Positions 53,880 to 60,723 of a stretch of DNA of 64,000 nucleotides are shown here, piece by piece. The notes under the pieces were generated by a model. It was not told where the DNA came from, made no database searches, and worked only from the letters and a program-made list of their open reading frames with translations. The position numbers and the translations under genes were made by a program. The stretch comes from an uncultured Lachnospiraceae bacterium (lineage in GTDB: Bacteria; Bacillota; Clostridia; Lachnospirales; Lachnospiraceae), in assembly GCA_900549995.1 (NCBI GenBank), contig URQQ01000001.1, positions 124,001 through 188,000 on the forward strand, read 5' to 3'. Numbering within the stretch: position 1 is the stretch's first letter; each line of letters starts with the position of its first letter.

Positions 53880-54764
53880 ATGAAGTGTCCTAAATGCGGG
53901 AATGAATTACAGATAAGGAAAGAAATTACTGGGAAAGATGGGAATGGGAATCCCATAAGCAGTGAGTTTGCGGTATGCAAGAACTGCCGTAAAAAGTGGA
54001 ATCTGGATAAGAGCAAACATAAAAAGAAGAAAATGGAAACAGAAAGACTGGCGGTGCAGAAGACGGAGACAGAAAGACTGCCAGTAGAAGATACCAAGGG
54101 AATAAAGGAGGCACTGGAAGAGGAGGTGCCGGTTTATACAAATATCCCGCCGAAAGAAATCCGTGATGCCAGAGAAGAAGCAATGAAAAAAGGCTATGAT
54201 GACATGCTTTCAGCAGGTACAACGGAAAAATCATCTTCTGTAAAAAAATCAGGTATTCAGAAAAAGGTTATGATCGCAGCTGTTGCAGCAGTTGTAGTGC
54301 TGGGTCTTATTATTTGTTACATTAAGCAGGATGCAATCAAAAGTAAATTTGGAATTGGCACTTCAGTGGGCAGGAGTAATGAAGAAAAAGATGATGGGAT
54401 TATTGATTTTAAGGCCCGAACCTTTACTTTAAAATATCTGAGCCATGAACTGGGGACAGATTATGAGGGAAATCCGTGCCTTTTTGTATATTATAGTTTT
54501 AAAAATGTCGGTGAAGAAAATCTTGTGCCTATGGCAGCTGTTGCATTGAAGGCGACTCAGAATGGAACGGATTGTCTGGCCGCGGTTGTCATGGATTCGA
54601 ATCATCAGGAAATTGATAATTATATGCAGGAAGTAGAACCCGGGAAAGAAGTTAAGGTCTGCCAGGCATATTCATTACCGGATGACACGGAAATAACGAT
54701 AGAGGCATCAGAGCTTGTTACAATTGATGCAGAAAAAGATACACAAATTTTGAAATTGAAGTAA
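53880..54764 (+). CDS. Zinc-ribbon single-pass membrane protein with DUF5067-like C-terminal domain
   Basis: 294 residues. The N-terminus has two CxxC pairs (CPKCGNE, residues 3-6; CKNCRKKW about 38-41), forming a cytoplasmic zinc ribbon. A long Lys/Glu-rich linker and one helix (about 137-157, VMIAAVAAVVVLGLIICYI) follow. The extracellular C-terminal part (about 175-294, FTLKYLSHELG, CLFVYYSFKNVG, VEPGKEVKVCQAY) resembles the immunoglobulin-like DUF5067/DUF4352 domains of Firmicutes surface proteins. Function unknown. It starts 43 bases after the GGDEF-EAL gene and may share its transcript. Hairpins follow. Confidence 0.78.
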   Translation: MKCPKCGNELQIRKEITGKDGNGNPISSEFAVCKNCRKKWNLDKSKHKKKKMETERLAVQKTETERLPVEDTKGIKEALEEEVPVYTNIPPKEIRDAREEAMKKGYDDMLSAGTTEKSSSVKKSGIQKKVMIAAVAAVVVLGLIICYIKQDAIKSKFGIGTSVGRSNEEKDDGIIDFKARTFTLKYLSHELGTDYEGNPCLFVYYSFKNVGEENLVPMAAVALKATQNGTDCLAAVVMDSNHQEIDNYMQEVEPGKEVKVCQAYSLPDDTEITIEASELVTIDAEKDTQILKLK

Positions 54765-54784
54765 GAGATGTTTATGAAAGAGAT

Positions 54785-54871
54785 CTGCCGCAATCATATG
54801 CGGCAGAAAGGCATTATCCCGCTGAAGCGGCCCGCCACAGGCGGAGAATCCCGCAGGCGGGATTCTTTTTT
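54785..54871 (+). terminator. Tandem hairpins ending in an intrinsic terminator
   Basis: CTGCCGCA / TGCGGCAG forms a first stem (54785-54806). GAATCCCGC / GCGGGATTC (54846-54865) with TTTTTT forms the terminator. It separates the rightward genes from the convergent cotJC remnant. Confidence 0.82.
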
Positions 54872-54875
54872 CTAT

Positions 54876-55310
54876 TTAGTCACGGCATTTGCAGCCTGAA
54901 CGAAGGTCAAATTCAGGATTAAATGCATAGAAGTTTCTGCTGTCAAGATTATCTTGAACAATTCGGAGACTTTCGCCAAAACGTTGATAGTGAACTATTT
55001 CGCGTTCGCGCAGGAAACGGATTGGATCACATATTTCAGGATCTTTGATCAGCCTCAAAATATTGTCATAAGTCGTACGTGCCTTTTGTTCTGCAGCCAT
55101 GTCTTCATGCAGATCTGTGATCGGATCTCCTTTTGACTGGAAGTAAGTTGCTGTCCATGGCGCGCCACTTGCAGCCTGCGGCCAGAGTGCAAGGGTATGG
55201 TCTACGTAATATTTGTCAAAACCAGAAGCTACGATTTCTTCAGGGGTCAGATCTTTTGTCAGCTGATAGACGATGGCACAGACCATTTCCATATGGGCGA
55301 GTTCGTCTGC
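54876..55310 (-). pseudogene. cotJC: CotJC / manganese-catalase family gene, N-terminal half missing
   Basis: The C-terminal 140 or so residues of a spore-coat manganese catalase. Recognisable segments run from DELAHMEMVCAIVYQLT (a metal-ligand Glu and His of the di-manganese site) through WPQAASGAPW, DLHEDMAAEQKARTTYDNILRL and REREIVHYQRFGESLRIVQD. Intact CotJC is about 190-220 residues. Here recognisable homology stops near base 55310. The frame upstream stays open only to a stop at 55377-55379, contains no ATG, GTG or TTG, and has no ribosome site before the internal ATG at 55292. The break coincides with the end of a serine recombinase gene, so the gene was most likely split by integration of the element, with the 5' half at its far end, right of this window. 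Confidence 0.88.
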
Positions 55311-55391
55311 CCATAATTGTTGTAGATTAGAGAGAAAGGGCGGATTTGCGCGGTTTTTGGGGTGTGGATATTGACTTTAAGGAGAGATATG
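55305..55391. other. Inferred left attachment junction of the integrated element
   Basis: The junction between chromosomal cotJC sequence and element DNA must lie between the last recognisable cotJC codons (near 55310) and the recombinase stop codon (55392). Large serine recombinases usually lie right beside one att site. The exact crossover bases cannot be fixed without the other end of the element or an uninterrupted relative. Confidence 0.5.
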
Positions 55392-56963
55392 CTAGCATTT
55401 CTTTGAAATTTTAGGGAGCTTCGGATAAATGTGCAGTTCGAAATTAGGGCACTCCGCCTGCCCTCTCTTATTCTTTTCCAGTTTTTTATACTCTACTTTT
55501 TCCAGCAGGTCATGGAGCATTTCATTTTTCTTATCAATGGACAGATGTTTATAATTATCAATCAACCGCTGGCACTTGGGGGCAAATGTCGTCTGGTTGG
55601 CAATGAGCTGTTCTTCGTAGAGAATTTCATCTTCTATGGCACAGACCTCTTCTTCGAGTCCTAACAGTTTGCTTTCAAGCAGATCAGAACGTTTCAGGAA
55701 GACTTCAGTCGTATAGATTCCCTGTTCTAAGAAATCATATAATCCTTCCCGCTGGGCAGTTGTTTTATCGAGTATTTCCTGTTTCTCAGATAAAAGTTTC
55801 TGCTTCAGTTCGATGCTGGCCTGCAGCCTCGTTGTCGTCTCAGGCGTTTCTGTTTCATAACCTTCCAGCCATTCTTCCAGTGTTTTAATCAGAAGGTCCT
55901 CAATCAGATAGAGAGGAGATCCTACGGTTTTGCAGCCGGTATGTGTGCAATTCAGCGTCTCGAACCGGTACCGCCCGGTATTGGCCTTCCGCGTCATCGC
56001 ATGATGGCATTCGGAGCAGATCAGGATACCGGCAAGGGGATTTTTCAGTTTATAGCTTTCTGGAAGCCTTGGATCGCCATTGCTGATATTACGGTTGGCC
56101 AGATCAAACAATTCTTTGGAAATCTGAGCTTCGTGCAGTCCTTGTGCCAGCATGTATTCTTCCATACGGGGGCGGGATTTCTGAACAATACCGCCGACAA
56201 TGGAGCGCTGTGTCTTTCGTCTCTGGTAGCGGACCATTCCGATATTATGTTCATTGGCAATAATGTCACGTATGCTTGCCGGTGTCCAGAAATCGCCTTT
56301 CCGTGGCTTGATTCCCATGCTGTCAAGCTTCGAGCCGATCTTAGATGTGCCAAGCAGTTTGCCGCCGCAGCCATAACCGGCCCACTCGTAGATCAGGTGC
56401 AATACCGGAGATTCTTCCGGATGCGGCCGGATAGAGAAACCCTTCTGGGCAGGAAGCTTGAAGCGTTCCCAGCCATAGGGGGCAACATTGCCGATGTATT
56501 TGCCTTCCCGGAAAGAGGCGAGCCTGCCGGCTTCCAGCCGCCGATTGATTGTCTTATATTCACGCCGTGACATAAACAGGCTGAATTCAAAGTATTCCTG
56601 ATCGGATGGATCCCTGGGATCGTAGGTTTTCATTGGTGTGATGATTTTCGTATCAGAATAGGTAAAAGCTTCGGCGACATAGCCCTGGTCCCGGGTGTCG
56701 CCCCTGGCCAGACGCTCGATCTCGGCAACAAGGACGCCGTCCCAGAGTCCCTGTTCCACTTCCAGCAGAAGCTGCTGCATCACCGGCCGCGCGGCGATGG
56801 TTTCACCGGAGACGATTTCTTTGTAGATCTGGGTGATGGTAAGGTTTAGACGCTTGGCAGTGGTGAGAAGCATCCGCTCATGGCGGGCTAAAGTTTCGCC
56901 CTCCCCGTGGAGTTCGGCTTCTACATCTTTTCGGCTTTTACGCAGGTATATACAATATGGCAT
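55392..56963 (-). CDS. Large serine site-specific recombinase (SpoIVCA/phage integrase type)
   Basis: 523 residues. The N-terminal resolvase domain has the catalytic Ser in YLRKSRKD and the Arg-rich EIERLARGDTRDQG. A recombinase domain (about 165-290, GKYIGNVAPYGWERFKL) and a zinc ribbon (CSEC about residue 300-303, then CTHTGC) follow. A coiled-coil region (about 375-460) ends the protein, as in integrases that need a directionality factor for excision. It integrates and excises DNA between short att sites. Its stop codon lies about 80 bases from the cotJC break, placing it at the element's end. AGAAGGAAG precedes its ATG. No recombination directionality factor is recognised in view. Confidence 0.93.
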   Translation of the reverse strand: MPYCIYLRKSRKDVEAELHGEGETLARHERMLLTTAKRLNLTITQIYKEIVSGETIAARPVMQQLLLEVEQGLWDGVLVAEIERLARGDTRDQGYVAEAFTYSDTKIITPMKTYDPRDPSDQEYFEFSLFMSRREYKTINRRLEAGRLASFREGKYIGNVAPYGWERFKLPAQKGFSIRPHPEESPVLHLIYEWAGYGCGGKLLGTSKIGSKLDSMGIKPRKGDFWTPASIRDIIANEHNIGMVRYQRRKTQRSIVGGIVQKSRPRMEEYMLAQGLHEAQISKELFDLANRNISNGDPRLPESYKLKNPLAGILICSECHHAMTRKANTGRYRFETLNCTHTGCKTVGSPLYLIEDLLIKTLEEWLEGYETETPETTTRLQASIELKQKLLSEKQEILDKTTAQREGLYDFLEQGIYTTEVFLKRSDLLESKLLGLEEEVCAIEDEILYEEQLIANQTTFAPKCQRLIDNYKHLSIDKKNEMLHDLLEKVEYKKLEKNKRGQAECPNFELHIYPKLPKISKKC

Positions 56964-57015
56964 GATATCACTTCCTTCTTTAGAGTGTATTTAAAAATGG
57001 GTATAAAAATAACAC

Positions 57016-57090
57016 CTATACAGGTGCCAGAGGAATATGATATAATACATTTGTTGAGGATGTACTATATTTTGCCTCTGGCAGGTATAG
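57016..57090. repeat. Long imperfect inverted repeat upstream of the recombinase gene
   Basis: TGCCAGAGG (57025-57033) pairs with CCTCTGGCA (57075-57083). The arms extend outward with CTATAC and GTATAG after a small bulge, enclosing about 41 AT-rich bases including TATAAT. It lies just 5' of the recombinase gene and could be a regulatory operator, an RNA hairpin or a recombination site. Confidence 0.65.
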
Positions 57091-57131
57091 TAATTGTGTA
57101 GAACCGGTTCTGTTAGCAGCAGGAGCGGTTC

Positions 57132-57159
57132 TTGACATTTTATGATTATTTGCTATAAT
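57132..57159 (+). promoter_or_regulatory. Strong promoter for antisense RNA
   Basis: A perfect TTGACA (57132-57137) and perfect TATAAT (57154-57159) with a 16-base spacer. It fires rightward into a structured stretch with no convincing coding frame that ends in a terminator over the toxin gene's 3' end. Confidence 0.82.
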
Positions 57160-57165
57160 GTACTT

Positions 57166-57265
57166 AACAAGACAGCCGGAAAGGTAGGTGCAAGCTACCC
57201 ATCCTGGCGAAATAAGTTATTAGAAATAGCGCCTTACTTTACCAGAGTGGGGGCGCTATTTTTTG
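57166..57265 (+). ncRNA. Predicted antitoxin antisense RNA (RatA-like arrangement)
   Basis: About 100 bases from the promoter at 57132-57159 to the terminator at 57224-57264. It contains a nested hairpin (GCCGGA...TCCTGGC around GGTAG/CTACC, 57175-57208). Its 3' end lies opposite the 3' end of the small toxin gene on the other strand, so the two transcripts are convergent and complementary at their tails. This is the arrangement of txpA/RatA in the Bacillus subtilis skin element. Read-through to the second terminator at 57428-57453 would cover the whole toxin gene. Confidence 0.72.
57224..57264. terminator. Shared terminator of antisense RNA and toxin mRNA
   Basis: AAATAGCGCC (57224-57233) and GGCGCTATTT (57252-57261) form a perfect 10-base stem with an 18-base loop. 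TTTTTT follows on the + strand and a weaker TTTCT on the - strand. Confidence 0.82.
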
Positions 57266-57345
57266 TGCCTGTCATTTTTGACAAGAGTAATTATAGCTAC
57301 AATCATAAGTACAAAAGTAAATAAGTCACTGTATGTAACGTACAT
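57256..57345 (-). CDS. Small hydrophobic peptide, holin-like type I toxin candidate
   Basis: 29 residues: a polar start (MYVTYSD), one membrane helix (LFTFVLMIVAIITLV) and a basic end (KNDRHKK). This matches the short holin-like toxin peptides of Firmicutes prophages and the TxpA/BsrG-type toxins. On its strand GGAAGGGG lies 9 bases before ATG 57345; an in-frame ATG at 57354 abuts the ribosome site and is less likely. The 3' end overlaps an antisense RNA unit transcribed from a consensus promoter. The peptide would insert in the membrane and harm growth if not held down by the RNA. It is below normal gene-finding length. Confidence 0.78.
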   Translation of the reverse strand: MYVTYSDLFTFVLMIVAIITLVKNDRHKK

Positions 57346-57455
57346 TGTCACCATCCCCTTCCTACAAGACTCAGGATGGATGGCCAGCGCCCCTCCGGCT
57401 GCCTGGGTAAATATATTTAGTTGGTGCTGCCCCTGGAGGACAGGGGCATTTTTAT
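57346..57455 (+). terminator. Second rightward terminator (57428-57453) behind the toxin gene
   Basis: TGCCCCTG / CAGGGGCA with a GAGGA loop and TTTTTATTT on the + strand. It would stop a longer antisense transcript that crosses the toxin gene. The rest of this stretch is the toxin mRNA leader on the - strand, with AT-rich TAAATATATT (57408-57418) as a possible -10 region. Confidence 0.65.
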
Positions 57456-58964
57456 TTATTCTGTTAAGTCATCGTCTTCATTATAGTTCCAATCAGAGGT
57501 ATAAGGTGAATCTGCTGATTGAGATTGACGGAATTCTTCAGCAACCATAGTTTTATTAAATTCTGCTGTTGGGTCGATTGTGGTTACAAGATTTTCTAAT
57601 TCTTCTAAAGAGGTATAAAAAAATTCTTTTCTCATATTAACTTTATTAACACGCTTGTCATTTAAAAGTTTGTGTAGAGTTCCTTCCAAGCCAACAGCAT
57701 CATCTGAAAAAATAAAACTGTGAACGTCAAATTTAAATGGCACTGAGGCATCACCAAGTTCGTTAACTCTATCTTGGGGATTAAGTCGTCTTGTCATTCC
57801 TATCTTGAATACATTATCTCCAAATGAACCAAGATTACTAATTATGTATACGTTACCTGCTTTTCCGTTTGCAAGATTTGAAATTTCTTCCTTTTTTACT
57901 ATTACATCAGCGAGTTGTGACTGAAGTTCAAGGATTCTTGCATTTAGTTTTTCTAATTCATCATCCTTTGCATCAGATAACAGTTTTTTAAGTTTTTCTA
58001 ATTCTCCATTATATTTGGATTCCTCTTGCTCTACTTTTTTTCGTTCGGCTTCTAATGCTTTTCGTTCTTCAGCTTCCTGACGCATTTGTTCTCTTAGAGC
58101 TAATTGCTCTTGTCTAGATTGTTCTTTTTTTACATAATAGTTGTACTCTATTTTTACAGCATTGATAAATAAGTATTCAATTTCTCCAATGAATTTCGTT
58201 AGGGTACCGGCTATACTCTGATTGCCTTCGCCTGCAATTTTCAGATATTTTTGCGTGACAACTTTCACATCTGCAACAGACTTATCGAGTTTTTCATATT
58301 TAAGATTATATAAAATATTTTGTAACTCAGCACGAAGGGCAATGACCATAAGTTTATATATTGCTTGATTTGCTTTTGTGGTATACCTTGCGGAATATTG
58401 TTCAAGAAGAGAATTAATCTGTTTGTCGTTTTCACGATATGCTTTTCGTAAATCTTTCATATCCATGCAATGAAGTTTTAGCATAACAGAAGGGCTTAAC
58501 TCTTCTAAAATAGTAATATCTTCTGGAGATAGCCTACAAGAATCATGAGTTGGCTCGTAGTTCAGGTAATTAGATAACGCATAATCAATTGCCTTCACTA
58601 ATTCTTTTGAACGATTAAGTTTATTTGTTTGCGTTTTTGTATTCTTTGTAAGTTTCATGAGTTCAGATGAACTTGAATTTAATTTAGTTTGTAAATCCGA
58701 CTCTTTTTCTTTTAATTCATCACAATGCCGATTTAGATCAGATATTTGTTTGTGCAGATCTGCTTCCATATTTAGACGTTTCTGATTATATTCATCATTT
58801 AATTTTCTAATCATATCTTGAATTTTGTAATAGTCAAAGGCGCCTAATTCTTCTAATTGCTTTTCCATGTTTTTATTGGATTTTATGAGTGCATCATTGT
58901 CTTGCTTTAGTTGAACGATTTCAGCTTTGAACTCTTTGATTTTGAAAATATCCCCAAATCCCAT
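57456..58964 (-). CDS. DUF4041-like coiled-coil protein with C-terminal GIY-YIG (T5orf172/MUG113) nuclease-like domain
   Basis: 502 residues. The first ~110 are coiled coil, the middle (about 115-280) a helical DUF4041-type region, then a second long charged coiled coil (about 275-365). The C-terminal GIY-YIG-like module (about 370-455) shows NVYIISN, VFKIGMTRRL, and the downstream His and Glu expected of the active site (SFIFSDDAVGLEGTLHKLL). No membrane segments. GIY-YIG proteins of this type occur as cargo in prophages and are suspected phage-defence nucleases. It is clearly more AT-rich than the surrounding chromosome. Its leader shares a conserved element with the next gene. Confidence 0.82.
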   Translation of the reverse strand: MGFGDIFKIKEFKAEIVQLKQDNDALIKSNKNMEKQLEELGAFDYYKIQDMIRKLNDEYNQKRLNMEADLHKQISDLNRHCDELKEKESDLQTKLNSSSSELMKLTKNTKTQTNKLNRSKELVKAIDYALSNYLNYEPTHDSCRLSPEDITILEELSPSVMLKLHCMDMKDLRKAYRENDKQINSLLEQYSARYTTKANQAIYKLMVIALRAELQNILYNLKYEKLDKSVADVKVVTQKYLKIAGEGNQSIAGTLTKFIGEIEYLFINAVKIEYNYYVKKEQSRQEQLALREQMRQEAEERKALEAERKKVEQEESKYNGELEKLKKLLSDAKDDELEKLNARILELQSQLADVIVKKEEISNLANGKAGNVYIISNLGSFGDNVFKIGMTRRLNPQDRVNELGDASVPFKFDVHSFIFSDDAVGLEGTLHKLLNDKRVNKVNMRKEFFYTSLEELENLVTTIDPTAEFNKTMVAEEFRQSQSADSPYTSDWNYNEDDDLTE

Positions 58965-58988
58965 AAACTTTCCTCTTTTCGTAAGTAT

Positions 58989-59030
58989 TTGCCCAATATC
59001 TATATGAACGCGGATGCGTTATTTATATTG
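58989..59030 (-). promoter_or_regulatory. Conserved leader element, copy 1
   Basis: On the - strand: a small AACGC..GCGTT hairpin (59020-59007), then ATAGATATTGGGCAA (59003-58989), ending 25 bases before the DUF4041 gene start. An almost identical element precedes the lipoprotein gene. Confidence 0.75.
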
Positions 59031-59061
59031 TATGTGAAAATGTTGTTACGGTATATTTTCG

Positions 59062-59832
59062 TTATTCATTTAATCCAATACTGTCAGGAATAATATTAAC
59101 AGTTATAGAGCCGGTATATGTAAATGTATTATTTTCATAATCTATTTTCATGCCAGAACTATTTATTATAGTACCATATGGTTCAAAACTGAAAGGAATT
59201 AAGGAACCAGATGTTCCCAAATAGCTATTTGGATTATGATTGATAATACTTCCTGTGACATCGTATTTAATCTCATATGGATATGGGATTTCGCGATAAG
59301 GTTCATTTTCATGGTTATATGCTTGGAATGTTGCTGTCTCTATTGTAAATGTTAACTCATCTTCAAAAACATAATTATATGGTAGCTCGAATGAAAGTGG
59401 GATTTCTAAACCATCCTCAATTAAAGGAGGAACAGGGGAGTCAGTCTCACTATTATTTGTTGGTTCTTCATTACCATTTGTAATATATTCTTCTGTAACA
59501 TTTGTAATGTATTGATCAGGTTCTTGGCGGATAATAGTAGTTCCTTTATTTTGATCAAAATTAGATTCTATGCTAGCAATAATTGCTTGTTTAAGATCTT
59601 CTTTTTCAGCATTAGATATTTTAATGTCTTTAATTTTTGCATCAATGATAGAAGCAGTTTCTGATAATAATTCAGACTTTAAAGAATCATTATTATTATC
59701 TATCATTTGTTGAACTTCATCTTTTGTAAGGCTTGCAGATTTTTGGGATTCAGGTTCTTTAGAAGATGAACATGCAGTAAATGTAATGCATATCGTAAAA
59801 ATAAGTAAAGTAGCTAAATTTTTCTTTTTCAT
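59062..59832 (-). CDS. Prophage-encoded lipoprotein of unknown function
   Basis: 256 residues; lipoprotein signal with lipobox FTAC (Cys about residue 21) followed by SSSKEPES. A helical region (about 35-90, KDEVQQMIDNNNDSLKSEL) and a Thr/Asn-rich linker precede a C-terminal beta-rich domain (about 140-256) with paired strands. I do not recognise the family. It is predicted to sit on the outer face of the membrane, where prophage lipoproteins sometimes block superinfection; that role is speculation. It is AT-rich like its neighbour and carries the same leader element. Confidence 0.75.
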   Translation of the reverse strand: MKKKNLATLLIFTICITFTACSSSKEPESQKSASLTKDEVQQMIDNNNDSLKSELLSETASIIDAKIKDIKISNAEKEDLKQAIIASIESNFDQNKGTTIIRQEPDQYITNVTEEYITNGNEEPTNNSETDSPVPPLIEDGLEIPLSFELPYNYVFEDELTFTIETATFQAYNHENEPYREIPYPYEIKYDVTGSIINHNPNSYLGTSGSLIPFSFEPYGTIINSSGMKIDYENNTFTYTGSITVNIIPDSIGLNE

Positions 59833-59855
59833 ATGGTCCCCTCTTTTATAAAATT

Positions 59856-59898
59856 TTGCCCAATATCTATGTTAACGCAGGTTGCGTTATTTTAATTT
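59856..59898 (-). promoter_or_regulatory. Conserved leader element, copy 2
   Basis: On the - strand: AACGCA..TGCGTT hairpin (59888-59874) then ATAGATATTGGGCAA (59870-59856), 24 bases before the lipoprotein start. The same order and spacing occur in the leader of the DUF4041 gene. Confidence 0.75.
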
Positions 59899-59907
59899 TT
59901 TTATTAA

Positions 59908-60243
59908 TTAGTCATCTAAATCTATCTCAGACAAAAGTTGTATTAGGCGAAGCTTCTGGTCTTTTGACATTTGTTTACCATTCCGAGCAATTAATTGTTC
60001 AACATCGTCATAGTTGGGTTCTGCATTAACTTTTGATCCATCTGCTAATTTTTCTAATTCCTCAACTTTGATTCCGAGATTTTGACATATCACGATTACG
60101 TTATCTACACTGGATTTACCAATTCCAGTTCTTTTTAGCATTGTATATAGGCTTGTATAAGGAATACCACATTTTTCAGCAAATGAGCGTAAACTATAAC
60201 CTTTTTGTTTTATGAGGTTTTCTAAAAATTCTTCTCGTTCCAT
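59908..60243 (-). CDS. XRE-family (Cro/CI) repressor
   Basis: 111 residues. The N-terminal helix-turn-helix (about 10-65) reads YSLRSFAEKCGIPYTSLYTML, and the C-terminal 40 residues are helical and charged, perhaps for dimerisation; there is no LexA-like protease domain. It is transcribed leftward from a promoter divergent to that of the small Cro-like gene, the standard lysogeny switch layout. Operators of the TGCGAAT type lie in both promoters. AAGGTGG precedes the ATG on its strand. It probably keeps the element's rightward genes silent. Confidence 0.88.
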   Translation of the reverse strand: MEREEFLENLIKQKGYSLRSFAEKCGIPYTSLYTMLKRTGIGKSSVDNVIVICQNLGIKVEELEKLADGSKVNAEPNYDDVEQLIARNGKQMSKDQKLRLIQLLSEIDLDD

Positions 60244-60449
60244 TTTTTCACCACCTTCATTATAACTGCATTATATACGATTTTGCGAATAAAGTAAATG
60301 AAAAATATTCAAAAGCAAATATTTTAAGCAAGTATATTCGAAAAATATACGTTGTTGAAAATATTATTCTTGACAATGGACGCATGCGAGAATACAATGC
60401 AATTATAACATTCGCATCAGCAAATATTTAAAAGGAGGTAAATAGGAAA
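60244..60449. promoter_or_regulatory. Divergent immunity control region with two promoters and TGCGAAT operators
   Basis: Leftward: TTTACT (60298-60293), 17-base spacer, TATAAT (60275-60270). Rightward: TTGACA (60370-60375), 17-base spacer, TACAAT (60393-60398). Copies of TGCGAAT or a close variant occur at 60284-60290, 60385-60393 (TGCGAGAAT) and, inverted, 60410-60416; the first two fall inside the promoter spacers. A separate palindrome GTATATTCGAAAAATATAC lies at 60332-60350 between the promoters. Confidence 0.78.
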
Positions 60450-60653
60450 TTGTACAATAATCTTTTAGAAGTTATGAAGTCTGAAAAAGTAACGTTTTCT
60501 CAAATGGGAGAATTACTTAACTGCAGGTATCAAACAGTTAGCGATATCGTAAATGGAAATACCCAAAAAGGGTTTTATTATGAGGATGCATGTAAAATAC
60601 ATAAAGTTTTCTTTCCTAAATATGATATCGAATATCTATTTAAGCGGATATAA
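60450..60653 (+). CDS. Cro-like helix-turn-helix protein
   Basis: 67 residues with a compact helix-turn-helix (VTFSQMGELLNCRYQTVSDIVNG), the size and position of a phage Cro or early regulator. The start is TTG 60450, with AAAGGAGGT about 11 bases upstream; no better start is visible. It is the first rightward gene from the promoter at 60370-60398 and probably competes with the XRE repressor for the same operators. Confidence 0.8.
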   Translation: MYNNLLEVMKSEKVTFSQMGELLNCRYQTVSDIVNGNTQKGFYYEDACKIHKVFFPKYDIEYLFKRI

Positions 60654-60692
60654 TACAAACAAATGTTCGATAAAAATAATATACTACGAATA

Positions 60693-60720
60693 TATGTTTG
60701 TGTCAATGAGAGAAAGAGGT
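60693..60720 (+). repeat. 28-base direct repeat, copy 1
   Basis: Begins TATGTTTGTGTC and ends AGAGGT. It matches 60867-60894 at 24 of 28 positions and flanks the antirepressor remnant on the left. Confidence 0.75.
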
Positions 60721-60723
60721 CAA

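Noticed and set aside
54876..55292. A functional short catalase starting at ATG 55292
   Set aside because: No ribosome site precedes this ATG, the frame continues with family sequence upstream of it, and about a third or more of the protein including part of the metal site is missing.
56997..57101. A 34-codon + strand frame (MGIKITPIQ...) upstream of the antisense promoter
   Set aside because: No ribosome binding site precedes it and it is built almost wholly from the inverted repeat, so its openness is explained by the repeat.
57142..57550. Rightward open frames of 60 and 95 codons across the toxin region
   Set aside because: They lack ribosome sites, run through hairpins and terminators, and lie opposite the better supported toxin gene and antisense RNA.
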